A stretch of DNA of 64,000 nucleotides from assembly GCF_023016005.1 (NCBI RefSeq), contig NZ_JALKAZ010000001.1, forward strand, positions 248,001-312,000, written 5' to 3'. The notes below the pieces were generated by a model. The model was not told the origin of the DNA and made no database searches. It saw only the letters and a program-made list of their open reading frames with translations. The translations under genes were made by a program, and so were the position numbers. Origin of the DNA: Erythrobacter sp. F6033 (lineage in GTDB: Bacteria > Pseudomonadota > Alphaproteobacteria > Sphingomonadales > Sphingomonadaceae). This document shows positions 29,015 through 39,210 of the stretch, in pieces; the first letter of the stretch is position 1, and every line of letters starts with the position of its first letter.

Positions 29015-29965
29015 TCAGGCGCTGAAGCTTTCGCCGACCATTTCTTCGCTCATTGACCACAACCGATCTGCGCTTGCTTGATCGAGCGCATAGCTGCGCA
29101 CGCCGCTGTTTGGGGAGGTGTCATCGACCTCGGCGACGTGGCAGTCTTCGCAGTAAACCCCGCCTTTGCCTTCCAGTTCAGCGGCGGTCGCGGCCCAGCA
29201 TTGCGTGGCTGCACCTTGCGGAATGGTCTTCCATGAAAAGTCAGGATCATTCTCGGTCACGCGTGCAACAAGAGCGGCCTCTTCTTCTTCGCTCATATGA
29301 CGGCCAAGGTTGGTCTGAATGCCGCCCGGATGTACGGCGTATGCGTGAATACCTTTGTCGGCGAAGCGATTTTCCAAGCCCACTGTGAAGAGGATATTAG
29401 CCGTCTTCGACTGACCGTAGCTTGCCCATTCATTGTATTCACGGTTTTCAAAGTTCGGATCGTCGAGATTGACCGGTGTGATGTGGTGGCCGCGGCTGGA
29501 CAGGTTGACGATGCGTTTGTCCTGCCCTTTTTCGATCAAAGGCATCAGTTGTTTGGTCAGGAGAAAATGCCCGACATGGTTGGTGCCGAACTGCATTTCG
29601 AAGCCATCGGCGGTCTTGCTGTGCGGACAAGCCATCACACCGGCATTGTTGAGCAGCACATCGATCTTTCCGAGCCGCTGGCTTGCTTCTTTACCGCATG
29701 ACTGCACGCTTTCGAGTGAGCCGAGATCGCAAATGATTGTCTCGATTTGAGCGTCGGGGTTTTCGTTTTTGATAGATGACACAGCATCATCAAGTTTGCC
29801 CTGATCGCGGCCAGCCAGCACCACATGTGCGCCTTGCGCTGCCATTGCGCGACCGCTCTCCATGCCCAGTCCTGAATTGCCGCCAGTGATGAAAATTGTC
29901 TTTCCCGACAGGTCTTTACTCGCAAGAACCTCGCTTGCCGTGCTGTTTTCGCCGAAATTGCTCAT
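29015..29965 (-). CDS. Short-chain dehydrogenase/reductase
   Basis: A 316-residue NAD(P)-dependent oxidoreductase. The Rossmann motif TGGNSGLGMES is near residue 25, NNAGVMACP marks the cofactor-binding strand, and the catalytic tyrosine and lysine are in YGQSKTANILF, with HPGGIQTNLGR after it. The layout is like the retinol-dehydrogenase/WW-domain-oxidoreductase group. Two ATGs (29968, 29965) follow GGGAGAAT; the second has better spacing. It converges with the hydrolase gene 5 bp away and is divergent from the asparaginase gene. The substrate is unknown. Confidence 0.88.
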   Translation of the reverse strand: MSNFGENSTASEVLASKDLSGKTIFITGGNSGLGMESGRAMAAQGAHVVLAGRDQGKLDDAVSSIKNENPDAQIETIICDLGSLESVQSCGKEASQRLGKIDVLLNNAGVMACPHSKTADGFEMQFGTNHVGHFLLTKQLMPLIEKGQDKRIVNLSSRGHHITPVNLDDPNFENREYNEWASYGQSKTANILFTVGLENRFADKGIHAYAVHPGGIQTNLGRHMSEEEEAALVARVTENDPDFSWKTIPQGAATQCWAATAAELEGKGGVYCEDCHVAEVDDTSPNSGVRSYALDQASADRLWSMSEEMVGESFSA

Positions 29966-30044
29966 CATATTCTCCCGGATTGTGCGCAAGCGGATATCAA
30001 GTGGATATAGCGTCATGCGCAGCTTTGGGTTAGTCCTTCAAGCT

Positions 30045-31133
30045 ATGAAAAATCTGATCCTTGCCGCGATAGGCGTATTCGTCGCCCTTTCTACCCCAGC
30101 ATATGCTCAGGAGGCAGAGCCTCGTTGGTCGATTGCTATCCATGGCGGGGCGGGGACGCTGGATCCCGATAAAATGACGCCTGAGCAAAAGGCCGCCTAT
30201 GAAGCCGCGCTTCAGAACGCGCTAGACGCAGGCAAGACGGTGCTCGCAAACGGTGGCAGCGCGATGGAAGCCGTGCAGGCCGCAATCATTCCGCTTGAGG
30301 ATGATCCCTTGTTCAATGCGGGGCGGGGCGCTGTCTTTACATGGGAAGGGCGCAACGAACTTGATGCCTCGATCATGGATGGGCGCGATCGCAGCGCGGG
30401 CGCTGTGACGGGTGTGACCACGATCAAGAACCCGATCCTGCTCGCGGATAAAGTCCGCACAGAGAGTCCTCATGTTTTCCTGATGGGTGAGGGAGCCGAG
30501 CAGTTTGCTGGCGAGCAGGGACTTGAAACCGCTCCGCCGGAATGGTTCGCGACCGAGCGCCGTAAAAAATCGCTGGAGCGGATGAAAGCGCGCCAGCTTT
30601 CCGCCTTGGATGTGGATCACAAATTCGGGACAGTGGGTGCAGTCGCGCTTGATCTCGAAGGCAATCTGGCGGCGGGCACTTCAACTGGCGGGATGACAGG
30701 CAAACGCTGGGGCCGGATCGGAGATGCTCCTGTAATTGGCGCAGGCACCTATGCCGATAACCGCAGCTGCGCAGTGTCAGCGACCGGCTGGGGTGAATAC
30801 TTCATCCGCGTTGGCGTGGCGCAGGAGATTTGCACCCGGCTCCGCTATCGGTTCCGGATGGACATCGACGCTGTGCAATCCGTGGTGCCGAAAGACGCAG
30901 ACGGAATGCCGACATATATTATTCACGCTTCCGAGTTTCCGCTCAGCGTGGAGTCGGCCCAGGAAGAGGCGGATGTGGTGATGGATGAGGTCAAGGAACT
31001 CGGTGGTGATGGCGGTGTCATCCTTGTAACTCCAGAGGGTCATGCTCTTTTCAGCTTCAATACGACGGGCATGTATCGCGGCCGTGCGACCAGTGATGGC
31101 GTGAACGAGGTGGCTATCTTCGCTGCGGAATAG
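30045..31133 (+). CDS. Exported isoaspartyl peptidase/L-asparaginase
   Basis: A plant-type asparaginase (Ntn-hydrolase, peptidase T2) that removes iso-aspartyl residues or hydrolyses asparagine and matures by self-cleavage. The ATG at 30045 gives a signal peptide (1-22, cut after AYAQ) and 362 residues, so it acts in the periplasm. Signatures are AIHGGAGTL, NAGRGAVFTWEGRNELDASIM, and the cleavage site HKFGTVGAVALD with nucleophile T196, followed by AGTSTGGMTGKRWGRIGD. It converges with a desaturase gene 3 bp away. Confidence 0.92.
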   Translation: MKNLILAAIGVFVALSTPAYAQEAEPRWSIAIHGGAGTLDPDKMTPEQKAAYEAALQNALDAGKTVLANGGSAMEAVQAAIIPLEDDPLFNAGRGAVFTWEGRNELDASIMDGRDRSAGAVTGVTTIKNPILLADKVRTESPHVFLMGEGAEQFAGEQGLETAPPEWFATERRKKSLERMKARQLSALDVDHKFGTVGAVALDLEGNLAAGTSTGGMTGKRWGRIGDAPVIGAGTYADNRSCAVSATGWGEYFIRVGVAQEICTRLRYRFRMDIDAVQSVVPKDADGMPTYIIHASEFPLSVESAQEEADVVMDEVKELGGDGGVILVTPEGHALFSFNTTGMYRGRATSDGVNEVAIFAAE

Positions 31134-31136
31134 AGC

Positions 31137-32024
31137 TTAGTTCCCGCCCAAGCGGCAACCCCGCGCCTCAAGGATCGGACGCATCTCGCGGTAGGCAGCG
31201 GGTGTGAGATGCAGCGGAATGTATGGATGCAGATGGTGCACGATATGAAACTGCATCCCCATCGATCCGATATTGCCGACAGCTGATTTCCAACTGCGTG
31301 TGTTGGTGTAGCGCGCCTGGTGCGTCGCAGGGTGATGCGGCGCCCATGATAGGAAGAACACAATATAGGTAATGGCAATCTGGTAAGGCAGCCACCAGAG
31401 CAGCAGCGCCTCCAGCGCAAATCCATTCCATGCCAGCGCGCCGAGGATCGCTATAAAGCCGACCCGGTAAAGCAGCGACAGGACTATCACACCCTCACGG
31501 CCATTTCGGGCCAAGCTAGCAAGGTAATCCTGATTGCGTTTTGCTTTGGGTTGGCGCCCTTGAATGGCGTTCCAAATGGCCTGCCAAGGTCCGCTTGCGC
31601 TCGAGGTGATGTCCACATCCAGTTCCGGATCATTGGTGTGGCGATGATGATCAAGGTGCGTCACGCGCAGCATCTGAAACGGCATTAACAGCATCCAGCT
31701 GGTCGCATGGCCGACCAGCTCATTGAGCCAGCGCAGCTTCGTGCCTGGACGTGCGATAATGTCATGCTGCGCCTCATGCGTCGGCAGATAGACAAGCGCC
31801 ATGTTGATGGTTGCGATCGGAAAGGCAACCCAAAGCGGAAGGATGTCCAGCAGGACGAGTGGCCACAAGCTGAGCCAAGCGGCAAGATTGCCGAACGCCC
31901 AGAACACGGCGATCCAAGGCACCTTGCCTGAGTATTTCCGCGCAATTTTGAGCTCCAGCCGCCGGAGCTCTCCGTCCGAAAGCTGCGATAGATCAGCCGG
32001 CATCACAGGCGTTTGCGCATTCAT
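31137..32024 (-). CDS. Fatty acid desaturase-family membrane protein
   Basis: The 295-residue protein has the di-iron histidine clusters HEAQHD, HLDHHRHTND and FHIVHHLHP, with HHPATH as an extra histidine site, and four membrane segments. It belongs to the broad desaturase/hydroxylase family that includes carotenoid hydroxylases; sphingomonads make carotenoids, so a pigment role is possible but unproven. The ATG at 32024 overlaps the stop of a 64-residue membrane protein upstream (ATGA), implying coupled expression. Confidence 0.82.
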   Translation of the reverse strand: MNAQTPVMPADLSQLSDGELRRLELKIARKYSGKVPWIAVFWAFGNLAAWLSLWPLVLLDILPLWVAFPIATINMALVYLPTHEAQHDIIARPGTKLRWLNELVGHATSWMLLMPFQMLRVTHLDHHRHTNDPELDVDITSSASGPWQAIWNAIQGRQPKAKRNQDYLASLARNGREGVIVLSLLYRVGFIAILGALAWNGFALEALLLWWLPYQIAITYIVFFLSWAPHHPATHQARYTNTRSWKSAVGNIGSMGMQFHIVHHLHPYIPLHLTPAAYREMRPILEARGCRLGGN

Positions 32025-32215
32025 ATCCAGCGGCCTGTGACTTGCGCGAAGAGGCCCCAAGCACCGCCGATAATCAGGGCAAGAGTAAGAGTGGAGATGC
32101 CCAACGGCACGGTAATACCAAGAGCCTGCATGCCTTGATCGAATACCGGCACCAGAAATGCGAATGCGAAAGCAATCGGCAACAATCCAGCCACCAGTTT
32201 CAGCGCGCGTTCCAT
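32021..32215 (-). CDS. Small two-helix membrane protein
   Basis: A 64-residue protein with two hydrophobic segments (about 5-25 and 33-58). No family is recognised. AGGAGAGG precedes its ATG, and its stop overlaps the desaturase start, so it is likely a real gene and a possible partner or stabiliser of the desaturase. It lies 36 bp downstream of the strand-matched beta-lactamase stop. Confidence 0.6.
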   Translation of the reverse strand: MERALKLVAGLLPIAFAFAFLVPVFDQGMQALGITVPLGISTLTLALIIGGAWGLFAQVTGRWI

Positions 32216-32251
32216 AACCCTCTCCTGTTCGAAGTGGGTATCATATTGCCA

Positions 32252-33163
32252 CTATAATGAAAGGATGCGGTCTTGGCGGGCGAAGTCGGCGATGACTTCA
32301 CCGACGCGTGCCAAAGCCTGTTCGGAGGCAGGATTTATCGCACTATGTGTTTCGCGAGCGCGGAAATAGGCCGCGAATGTTATTGGCGAACGTCCTTCGG
32401 GCTCAACGAAACCGATATCGACATAGAGGCTGTCCATGCCCGGCCAGAATGAAGTCCCGGTCTTGTCACCGGCCACCCAATCATCTGGTAAACCCGCCCG
32501 CACACGCCGAACGCCCGTTTGCGTATCGGTCATCCATTGGCGCAGCATTTCCCGCTCCAGCTCTGGCAACACATCACCATAGGCAATTTTCGCAACAGTC
32601 CGGGCCATTGCAAACGGCGTTGTCGTATCGCGCAGTTCGGTAGCGGGCACGTTGTTGAGCGCGGGCTCGATGCGGTTGAGGCGGCTCGTCTCGTCGCCGA
32701 TAGATCGCCAGAATCCGGTCAGCTCTTCAGGGCCGCCGGCTTCCCTCAAGAGGATGTTAGCCGCTGCATTGTCCGAGAATTTCTGAGTAGCCTCCGCCAG
32801 TTCACCGAGTGTCGCTCCGTCCTTCAATCGCTCTGTTGTGAAGGCGGAATAGCCCATCAGATCGTCTGCGCTCCAAGTGACGCGGCGGTTGAGGCTGTCC
32901 AATCCAGTCGATGCGCGGAGCAGAATCATCGCCGCGAGAGACAGTTTGAAGGACGAACAATGGCCAAACCGGGCATTCCGGTTTAGATCAACGGAGTATC
33001 CCGTCGCCGTGTCATAGATTTCCGCGCCCAATGTGCCATCTGCGGCGGCTTCAACAATGCGGAGTTTGGCGGCCAACCTGCCCAGCTGACTTTGATCGGG
33101 AGGTAGGCATGCGGATGCTCCAAGCGCCATTGTTCCACCAAGAAAGGCGCGGCGCTTGATCAT
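32252..33163 (-). CDS. Class A beta-lactamase
   Basis: A serine beta-lactamase that opens beta-lactam rings in the periplasm. The 303-residue protein starts MIKRRAFLGG, a twin-arginine-like signal with a possible lipid-attachment cysteine (GASAC). All class A motifs are intact and fall on Ambler-like positions by direct count: S70-S-F-K73, S130-D-N, E166-P-A-L-N170 and K234-T-G. C69 precedes the active serine. It is the last gene of a long MoxR-type operon, overlapping the GNAT gene by 4 nt. Substrate range cannot be read from the sequence. Confidence 0.93.
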   Translation of the reverse strand: MIKRRAFLGGTMALGASACLPPDQSQLGRLAAKLRIVEAAADGTLGAEIYDTATGYSVDLNRNARFGHCSSFKLSLAAMILLRASTGLDSLNRRVTWSADDLMGYSAFTTERLKDGATLGELAEATQKFSDNAAANILLREAGGPEELTGFWRSIGDETSRLNRIEPALNNVPATELRDTTTPFAMARTVAKIAYGDVLPELEREMLRQWMTDTQTGVRRVRAGLPDDWVAGDKTGTSFWPGMDSLYVDIGFVEPEGRSPITFAAYFRARETHSAINPASEQALARVGEVIADFARQDRILSL

Positions 33164-33627
33164 TCGAGGTGCTTCTCCATGCAGAGGCTGAATTCGTCCG
33201 AGATATAATCGCCGAAAGGCGCACATTCGGCAAATCCATGCGCTTCGTAAAGCCGCACGGCGGGAAGGAAAGGCGCTGGCCGTCCTGTTTCCAACCCAAT
33301 CCAACTGTATCCGCGTGATGTCGCAATATCGATCAAATGGCGCAGCAGAAGCTTGCCCACGCCTTTGCCGCGATAGGCCGGAGCCGCGCGCATGGATTTC
33401 AGCTCGCCTTTCGTCTCGCTCAAATGCTTGATCGCACCAACGCCAGCCAAAATCTCACCATCGCGAACCGCGAAAAAGGAGACATCGGGTTCTCGCAGGC
33501 GTTCAGGCGGCATTGCGTGGACTTTGCAGGAAGGTGACCAGCTGTGCATCTCATCGAGGTGTAGCCGCAACAGTTCGAGCACATCCTCACCGGTCAGATC
33601 ATCCGGCTGGATGGTGAATTGGCTCAC
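33160..33627 (-). CDS. GNAT-family N-acetyltransferase
   Basis: A 155-residue acetyltransferase. The start is GTG 33627, overlapping the RDD gene's stop (GTGA); the longer open frame upstream is inside that gene. The acetyl-CoA loop is LKSMRAAPAYRGKGVGKLLLRHLI, and the C-terminal motif IGLETGRPAPFLPAVRLYEAHGF is typical of the family. The substrate is unknown. It is encoded between the RDD protein and the beta-lactamase in one overlapping operon. Confidence 0.88.
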   Translation of the reverse strand: MSQFTIQPDDLTGEDVLELLRLHLDEMHSWSPSCKVHAMPPERLREPDVSFFAVRDGEILAGVGAIKHLSETKGELKSMRAAPAYRGKGVGKLLLRHLIDIATSRGYSWIGLETGRPAPFLPAVRLYEAHGFAECAPFGDYISDEFSLCMEKHLE

Positions 33628-34544
33628 GAGAATTTGTCCGCCTTGCGCTTGCCAAACCGCATGTCGCCTTCCAGCTTGGCGCGGAGTTGACCATAAAACG
33701 CCTCGAGGAACGCTCGCTCGTCTCCCGCTCCCGGATCCCATCCGATTTTACGGCAGATTGTCTCGTGCACTGCAGACAAAGCCTCGGGCTGGGCATCGCG
33801 CAGCATCCGTTCGAGTGTTTGCAATTCATGCTCGCCGTACACTGAAAGCTCTTCATCACCGAATTCGTACTTCGCGCCGGTGACCATGCTTGAACCCTTC
33901 GCAGCCGCCCCTTGGGTCGACAGTGCTTCGGCAAGTTTGGTCCGCGGTGCCTCGAGCACCCATGTTCCCGCGATCACATCCCCTGCGCGCAACGCGTCTT
34001 TGTTGAAGAATGGGAACAGCATGAAGATCAGGAACCAGATCATGCCTGCGATTCCGGCATTCCCCGCTGCCCCGCTGGGGGCGATCATCAGGAAGACAAG
34101 GGGCATGAACAGCTCGATATCGCGGAGCAGGTTGCGGGCAATAACGGCCTCAGGCGTCAAACGGCCGCCGTTTCGCGCAGCGACCCTGATGCCCACGACG
34201 CGCTTGCCATAAGTCGCGCCGCGCGGCCCCAACTCCATCGCCAGAAAATACCCATAGCGCGCCAGAAAACCGACGAGAATGAAGATGATGATCACGAATT
34301 CAGCTGCGCCTGAAATGTTCTCATCCAAGGCATTCATGGTGTCCTCGACCACTCCGCCAAGGATCAGCATCAAAACAATCTGGATCACCAAAAGGCCCAG
34401 AAATATGAAAACGAAATCGAGCACAAGCGCGCCCAGCCGTGATCCGCGCGCAGCGATTGTCACCGGCACGGCGAGACCTTCGGGCGTTATCAGCGTGCGT
34501 TCGCGCTTGTTAAGCCGATCAATTCTTCCGGTAGCGGCGCTCAT
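33624..34544 (-). CDS. RDD-family membrane protein
   Basis: The 306-residue protein has an RDD domain in its first two thirds, with arginine-aspartate features (ARGSRLGALVLDFVFIFLG, GATYGKRVVGIRV, ARNLLRDIELFMP) and four hydrophobic segments. The C-terminal 100 residues are soluble and charged. RDD proteins are often encoded with MoxR and DUF58 genes, as here. The start overlaps the SpoIIM-like stop. Its biochemical role is unknown. Confidence 0.85.
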   Translation of the reverse strand: MSAATGRIDRLNKRERTLITPEGLAVPVTIAARGSRLGALVLDFVFIFLGLLVIQIVLMLILGGVVEDTMNALDENISGAAEFVIIIFILVGFLARYGYFLAMELGPRGATYGKRVVGIRVAARNGGRLTPEAVIARNLLRDIELFMPLVFLMIAPSGAAGNAGIAGMIWFLIFMLFPFFNKDALRAGDVIAGTWVLEAPRTKLAEALSTQGAAAKGSSMVTGAKYEFGDEELSVYGEHELQTLERMLRDAQPEALSAVHETICRKIGWDPGAGDERAFLEAFYGQLRAKLEGDMRFGKRKADKFS

Positions 34545-35632
34545 CCGTCCTCCAGAGGCCGATTGGGCCGATAGAGGAAGAAGTAGGCGAGCCAGAAAGT
34601 TAGAAACGCGCCGCCGATGATGTAGCGGCTTTCCATGGTTTCCACGAGCTGCCGAGGGAATGCCTCAAGGAATGCCGCGACGACCATCATCAATACGACG
34701 CCGACCATCACAACGGCGCTGCGCCGCCCGCTTTCCGAAGCCGCTTCGAGAATAGAGCGCGTCCCGGGGAAAGCCATTGACCGGCCAATATGCAAGCCCG
34801 CCGCACCCGCCAGCAGGATACCGAAAATCTCGGTGGTTCCGTGCACGCTGAGCCAAGCACCAAATTCCCAGCCAAGCCCCGCATTGGCGAACAGCCAGAC
34901 CATAGCGCCCAGCATAGCCATATTGTGAATGAGCAGCAGCAGCGAGGGAATGCCAAAGGCAAAGCCCAGCGCAAAGGCAAGGATGCACACGCCCGCATTG
35001 TTGCTAAATAGATAGGCCGCAAAAACCGAAAGCCCGCCGGTCGAATTTTCGACTTCAATGGTCTCGGCCAGAACCTCCCGGCTTGCGCCCGGAACGCGGG
35101 TGTCTGCGAGGTCGCCCGGCACCAGCCGATAATACCAGTCGTTGTTCTGCGCGACGAGCAACCAGCCGACGACCGCACCCGCTGTCATCACAAACAAGGC
35201 GATGCATACGTCCAGCCATATCTCGCGAACGGCGCGGCTCCACCCGCCGAGGAAAAACTCGCGCAACCAACCGAACAAGCCTTTGCGCGGGCCGTAGACC
35301 TGAAACCATGCCCTCTGGACGAGGCTTTCGAGGTATTTGAGTGTCGCCGCATCCAATGACGTTTCGCGCGCCACGGAAAGGCTGGATGCGGCGGTGCGGT
35401 AAAGCGTGGGCAGGGCCAGCAATTCCTCATCGTCGATCTTGCGCACGCCGCCTTTTTCCATCGCGACCACGATGTCTTCGAGCCTGCGCCAATCCGCCTC
35501 GCGCTCAAGGCGAAACCGGTCGGAGCGCAGGGCGGCGCTTTCAATGTCAGTCGGCGCGGCGATATCTCCGCGGCCGAACCACGATCCAATGCGATCTTTG
35601 ACACCCTTTGTTGCGGGGACAGCCGTACTCAT
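34541..35632 (-). CDS. Stage II sporulation protein M-family membrane protein
   Basis: The 363-residue protein has an N-terminal soluble part (about 1-110) and a SpoIIM domain with about six helices, including FAFGIPSLLLLIHNMAMLGAMVWLF and AWLSVHGTTEIFGILLAGAAGLHIG. This organism is not expected to form spores; in MoxR operons the family is thought to act in envelope or protein-complex assembly. The ATG at 35632 overlaps the DUF58 stop. Confidence 0.86.
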   Translation of the reverse strand: MSTAVPATKGVKDRIGSWFGRGDIAAPTDIESAALRSDRFRLEREADWRRLEDIVVAMEKGGVRKIDDEELLALPTLYRTAASSLSVARETSLDAATLKYLESLVQRAWFQVYGPRKGLFGWLREFFLGGWSRAVREIWLDVCIALFVMTAGAVVGWLLVAQNNDWYYRLVPGDLADTRVPGASREVLAETIEVENSTGGLSVFAAYLFSNNAGVCILAFALGFAFGIPSLLLLIHNMAMLGAMVWLFANAGLGWEFGAWLSVHGTTEIFGILLAGAAGLHIGRSMAFPGTRSILEAASESGRRSAVVMVGVVLMMVVAAFLEAFPRQLVETMESRYIIGGAFLTFWLAYFFLYRPNRPLEDG

Positions 35633-36969
35633 CCAATCGCCTCGCTGTTTTTGATGATGAAGTAGCGGTCGATCAGGCGATATCCGATCTGGTCCCAAGG
35701 CGCCTCAACCACATCCACACCCATCCGGCGTAGGCGCTGAAGCACGATAGAACGCTGCGTCGCAAGCGTATCGGCGGTTACGCTGCGGGCGAGGGTGGCG
35801 ATGTCGCTCGGCTCTTCGCTCACAAATGTTTCAAGCTCGCTGTCGGCGATTGTCACGAACAGGACGAGGTGTTTGTCGACAAGCCGTCCGATGCTTTCGA
35901 TCATCATTTCCGCCGCTGTCGGATCGGTGAAGTCCGAAAACAGCACGATCATGGATCGGCGCTGAAGTTTGGCGGTGAGGGTGGCCAAAGCGAGGGTGAA
36001 ATTGGGCTCGGTGGATTCGTAATCCAGCGCTGCGGCGGCGCTTTGCAGACGGTGAAACGCGCGGCTGTCAGACGCGAACGGCGTCATTACCTGAGGACGC
36101 TGTGCAAAGCCGAACAGCGAAACTTTGTCGCCGCCTTTGAGAGCGACATAGCAGCACGTAAGCGCAGCAGAAACGGCTCTATCGATACGCGGCATCCCAT
36201 CAACCGGCTCGCACATTGCCTGTCCGCAATCGAACGCGAACACGATCTGGTTGTTGCGCTCGCTTTCATTCTCGCGCGCATAAAGATGGTTGTGCCGTGC
36301 GCTGGCTTTCCAATCGATCCGGCGGCGATCCATCCCGGGTTCGTATTCGGAAAGCGCTTCAAACTGGGTGCCTTCGCCGCGAATACGCCGCGCGATCAGG
36401 CCATTTTGCGAATTGCGCAGGAAAGTCTGCAATTCGCGGCTGCGCACCGGCGACAGATCGGGCCAGATGCGGAGCTCTTTTTCAAGCACCTTGCTGGTTT
36501 GCCGAGCGCCCAGTCCCAGCGGCCCAGTCCACCTTAGCCAGGCGCGTGAAATCTCCGCAGTACCGCGCCGTTCGGGGAAGACATCAAACGCACCGCTGCG
36601 CGTGCCGCTTTCTTTATCGCGCAGCAATTTCACAGTCGCGCGCCCGGACTGCCCGAGCCGTGGATCAAATTCGACGGCGGCTTCGGGTTGAAGCGCGATC
36701 ACACGAGCAAATCGGGCGAAGACTTCGATCGCTGTCGATTGGCCGACTTCCGTATCGCTTGGCGCTTGCACCACCCATTCGCGGCACGACCCGGCGAGCA
36801 ACCCGTCGAGAATGATCAACCCGATCAAGACAATCGCCGCTGCTGGAGCCACGACCCACATCTGCGGCGCGATCGCCGCGATGATGAGCGCCACCGGAGC
36901 AAAGGCAGCGATAAGCCACGCGGCGCGCTCGGTCGGAACCAGAGGAAGGGTGATGCGGGGCAATGCCAT
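35629..36969 (-). CDS. DUF58 domain protein with a von Willebrand-like region
   Basis: The 446-residue protein has two N-terminal membrane helices (about 15-55) and then a DUF58 core (YEPGMDRRRIDWKASARHNHLYARENESERN). After this comes a vWA-like fold with VFAFDCGQAM and a later IVLFSDFTDP. Such proteins work with MoxR ATPases as metal-dependent adaptor proteins. The start at 36969 lies 4 bp after the MoxR stop. Confidence 0.9.
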   Translation of the reverse strand: MALPRITLPLVPTERAAWLIAAFAPVALIIAAIAPQMWVVAPAAAIVLIGLIILDGLLAGSCREWVVQAPSDTEVGQSTAIEVFARFARVIALQPEAAVEFDPRLGQSGRATVKLLRDKESGTRSGAFDVFPERRGTAEISRAWLRWTGPLGLGARQTSKVLEKELRIWPDLSPVRSRELQTFLRNSQNGLIARRIRGEGTQFEALSEYEPGMDRRRIDWKASARHNHLYARENESERNNQIVFAFDCGQAMCEPVDGMPRIDRAVSAALTCCYVALKGGDKVSLFGFAQRPQVMTPFASDSRAFHRLQSAAAALDYESTEPNFTLALATLTAKLQRRSMIVLFSDFTDPTAAEMMIESIGRLVDKHLVLFVTIADSELETFVSEEPSDIATLARSVTADTLATQRSIVLQRLRRMGVDVVEAPWDQIGYRLIDRYFIIKNSEAIG

Positions 36970-36973
36970 TCGC

Positions 36974-37936
36974 TTAACGCGGCGCCTCGGTGCTTTCGAC
37001 CAGTTCGGAAACAAGCGCTTCGATGTCGCGGCCCTCGATCTCTGCCGCCGGGCTTAGAGTGAGGCGGTGCCGCAAGACTGGAATGGCGAGCGCTTTCACG
37101 TCATCCGGGATGGCATAGGCGCGGCCCGCCAGCGCCGCGCGCGCGCGGGAGGCATTGGCGAGCATAACTGCGGCACGAGGACTTGCGCCGACGGCCAGTT
37201 CGGAATGTTCGCGCGTCGCACGGATAAGGCGCACGACATATTGGGTGATTTCCGGTGCGACCGTTACATTTTCCAACGCGCCGCTCGCGGCGACGAGCTT
37301 GTCGGAATCGGCAACCGCGGTCACGCCAAGATCGGCAGGACGCTGCGGGCCCTGACGCTTGCCGTAATCGGTGACGATCCGGGTCTCTTCGGCTTCGTCA
37401 GGATAGGGCACAAGCAGTTTGAATAGGAAGCGATCAAGCTGCGCCTCTGGCAGCGGATAGACGCCCTGGTTCTCGATCGGGTTCTGGGTCGCAACCACCA
37501 TAAAGCGCGGGGGCAATTGGTGCGTTTCTCCATCCAGTGTCACCCGGCGTTCCTGCATCGCTTCGAGCAAGGCGGCCTGTGTCTTCGGCGGTGTCCGGTT
37601 GATTTCGTCCGCCAGCAGCAGCTCGCAGAAAATCGGCCCGCGCGTCAGCTTGAACTCGCTGGTTTGGAAGTTGAACAGGTTGGACCCAAGAATATCGCCC
37701 GGAAGCAGATCGGGCGTAAACTGGATGCGTCCAAAATCGAGGCCCAGCGCGGTCGCAAAGCTGTTTGCGAGGAACGTCTTTGCCGTTCCGGGAGGGCCTT
37801 CCAGCAGGACGTGGCCTTCGCTGACCATGGCGACCAGCAATTGTTCGACCATTTCATCCTGACCGACGACGGCTTTTCCAACTTCGGCGCGGATCGCGTC
37901 TGCCAGCGCGCGCAGTTCATCTAGGCTCATGCTCAT
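36974..37936 (-). CDS. MoxR-family AAA+ ATPase
   Basis: The 320-residue ATPase has Walker A in [14 protein letters not shown] (near residue 40), Walker B in [32 protein letters not shown], and sensor 1 in [24 protein letters not shown]. MoxR ATPases are chaperones that act with vWA/DUF58 proteins to mature other proteins. Its start overlaps the DUF4350 stop (ATGA), and DUF58 follows 4 bp later. Confidence 0.95.
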   Translation of the reverse strand: MSMSLDELRALADAIRAEVGKAVVGQDEMVEQLLVAMVSEGHVLLEGPPGTAKTFLANSFATALGLDFGRIQFTPDLLPGDILGSNLFNFQTSEFKLTRGPIFCELLLADEINRTPPKTQAALLEAMQERRVTLDGETHQLPPRFMVVATQNPIENQGVYPLPEAQLDRFLFKLLVPYPDEAEETRIVTDYGKRQGPQRPADLGVTAVADSDKLVAASGALENVTVAPEITQYVVRLIRATREHSELAVGASPRAAVMLANASRARAALAGRAYAIPDDVKALAIPVLRHRLTLSPAAEIEGRDIEALVSELVESTEAPR

Positions 37937-39210
37937 TTCGCAAGTTTCCCTTCAAGCTCTCTCAGCGCCTGTGCGGCGCGCAAAATATCGGTGGGTGATT
38001 GGGCTTCGCGCAGCCTGTCTGCGCGAAGCGAAAACGGTTCTTCATCGGGCAGACGCGCAGCCAGCACGGCATCAATTGCTTCAGGGTCAGGCCGGGCCAA
38101 CCCCAATCGCTGGCTGATCCGCCGGGCGGACAATTCGGCATAAGGAGCAGCCAACAGTCCGAGGCGTTTGGCCCGCACGATCAGGCCCGCCCCATTGCTG
38201 ACCAGCCGTTTCTTGCCAAAAGCGATTTCCGGGCCGGTCACCGCTGCCGGGCCAAAACGCAGGAACGCGCGCCAACCGACGATCAACATGGCGAGGATCA
38301 GGCAAAGTGTCGCCGCTAGGAATGGCGGGCGGAATGCCAGCGTGAGCAAATTGTCAGCGCCGCCAAACCCTTGAAGCGTCATATCGAAAGTGATGGATTC
38401 GTATTCGCCGCCATATCCGGCCTCCCTGACCAGAGCGAGTGCGGCTTCTGCGCTTTCGGCGCTTCCCAATCCATAATTGTTGAGCAAATCCGGTTCGACC
38501 ACGAAGATTGTCCAATGGGCGTCTTCGTAATACTCGCTGCCTTCTTCGCCGAGGATGCTGAGCGCCAGTGTGTGTCCAGCTCCATCGGTGATAAGCGGCT
38601 GATGCAGTTCATTTTCCTCTGCATAGGCGATCGTCTTGGTCGGCAATTCTCCCGCCGCTTCGACCCCGTCCCAATTGGGCACCTCGTCCTCGCCAAGCGT
38701 CTCGATCACGTGCTCTATTTTGAACAGGCCGGGCAATTCGCTGGTCCAATCCAGCTGGGTCGCGCTTCCCAATTGCACCCAGCCATCCTTGAACTTGTCA
38801 GCGGATTCGCTCGTTAAGTTGCTTGGTGGACGGGTCGCGTACCACTTCGGGAGAATTACGATTGTCGGGCCCAGATAATCGCGGTTCTCGATGATCCGGC
38901 CAATTTCTTCGGGGTCGGCGTAAAGAGAGGGAGTCAGCACCAAGAGGTCAGTCGTCTCAAGCCCGCCGGGCGTCCGTGAAAGGGTGATGTCGTACCCTTC
39001 TTTTTCCAGCAGCCTTACAAATCCCGCGTAACCGTTCAGCCCTGTGGCCGAAGCGTGAGCGGCTCCATCATTCTTTTGATCGCCGGTGTCACCAGCGCTC
39101 AGGAAGTAGAGCAGCGACACAAAAGCGAGAAAGCCGACCAGTACGATCCCTAGAACCGCGAACCGGCTGAACGGAGACGATGCGCGTGTAGAGGCGGCTG
39201 CCGTGCTCAT
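37933..39210 (-). CDS. DUF4350 membrane protein
   Basis: The 425-residue protein has one N-terminal helix (about 17-38) and a second near 295-315. An extracytoplasmic region between them includes the DUF4350 segment [45 protein letters not shown]. The C-terminus is soluble. The function is unknown, but the family is a regular member of MoxR/DUF58 operons. It overlaps both neighbours by 4 nt. Confidence 0.85.
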   Translation of the reverse strand: MSTAAASTRASSPFSRFAVLGIVLVGFLAFVSLLYFLSAGDTGDQKNDGAAHASATGLNGYAGFVRLLEKEGYDITLSRTPGGLETTDLLVLTPSLYADPEEIGRIIENRDYLGPTIVILPKWYATRPPSNLTSESADKFKDGWVQLGSATQLDWTSELPGLFKIEHVIETLGEDEVPNWDGVEAAGELPTKTIAYAEENELHQPLITDGAGHTLALSILGEEGSEYYEDAHWTIFVVEPDLLNNYGLGSAESAEAALALVREAGYGGEYESITFDMTLQGFGGADNLLTLAFRPPFLAATLCLILAMLIVGWRAFLRFGPAAVTGPEIAFGKKRLVSNGAGLIVRAKRLGLLAAPYAELSARRISQRLGLARPDPEAIDAVLAARLPDEEPFSLRADRLREAQSPTDILRAAQALRELEGKLAK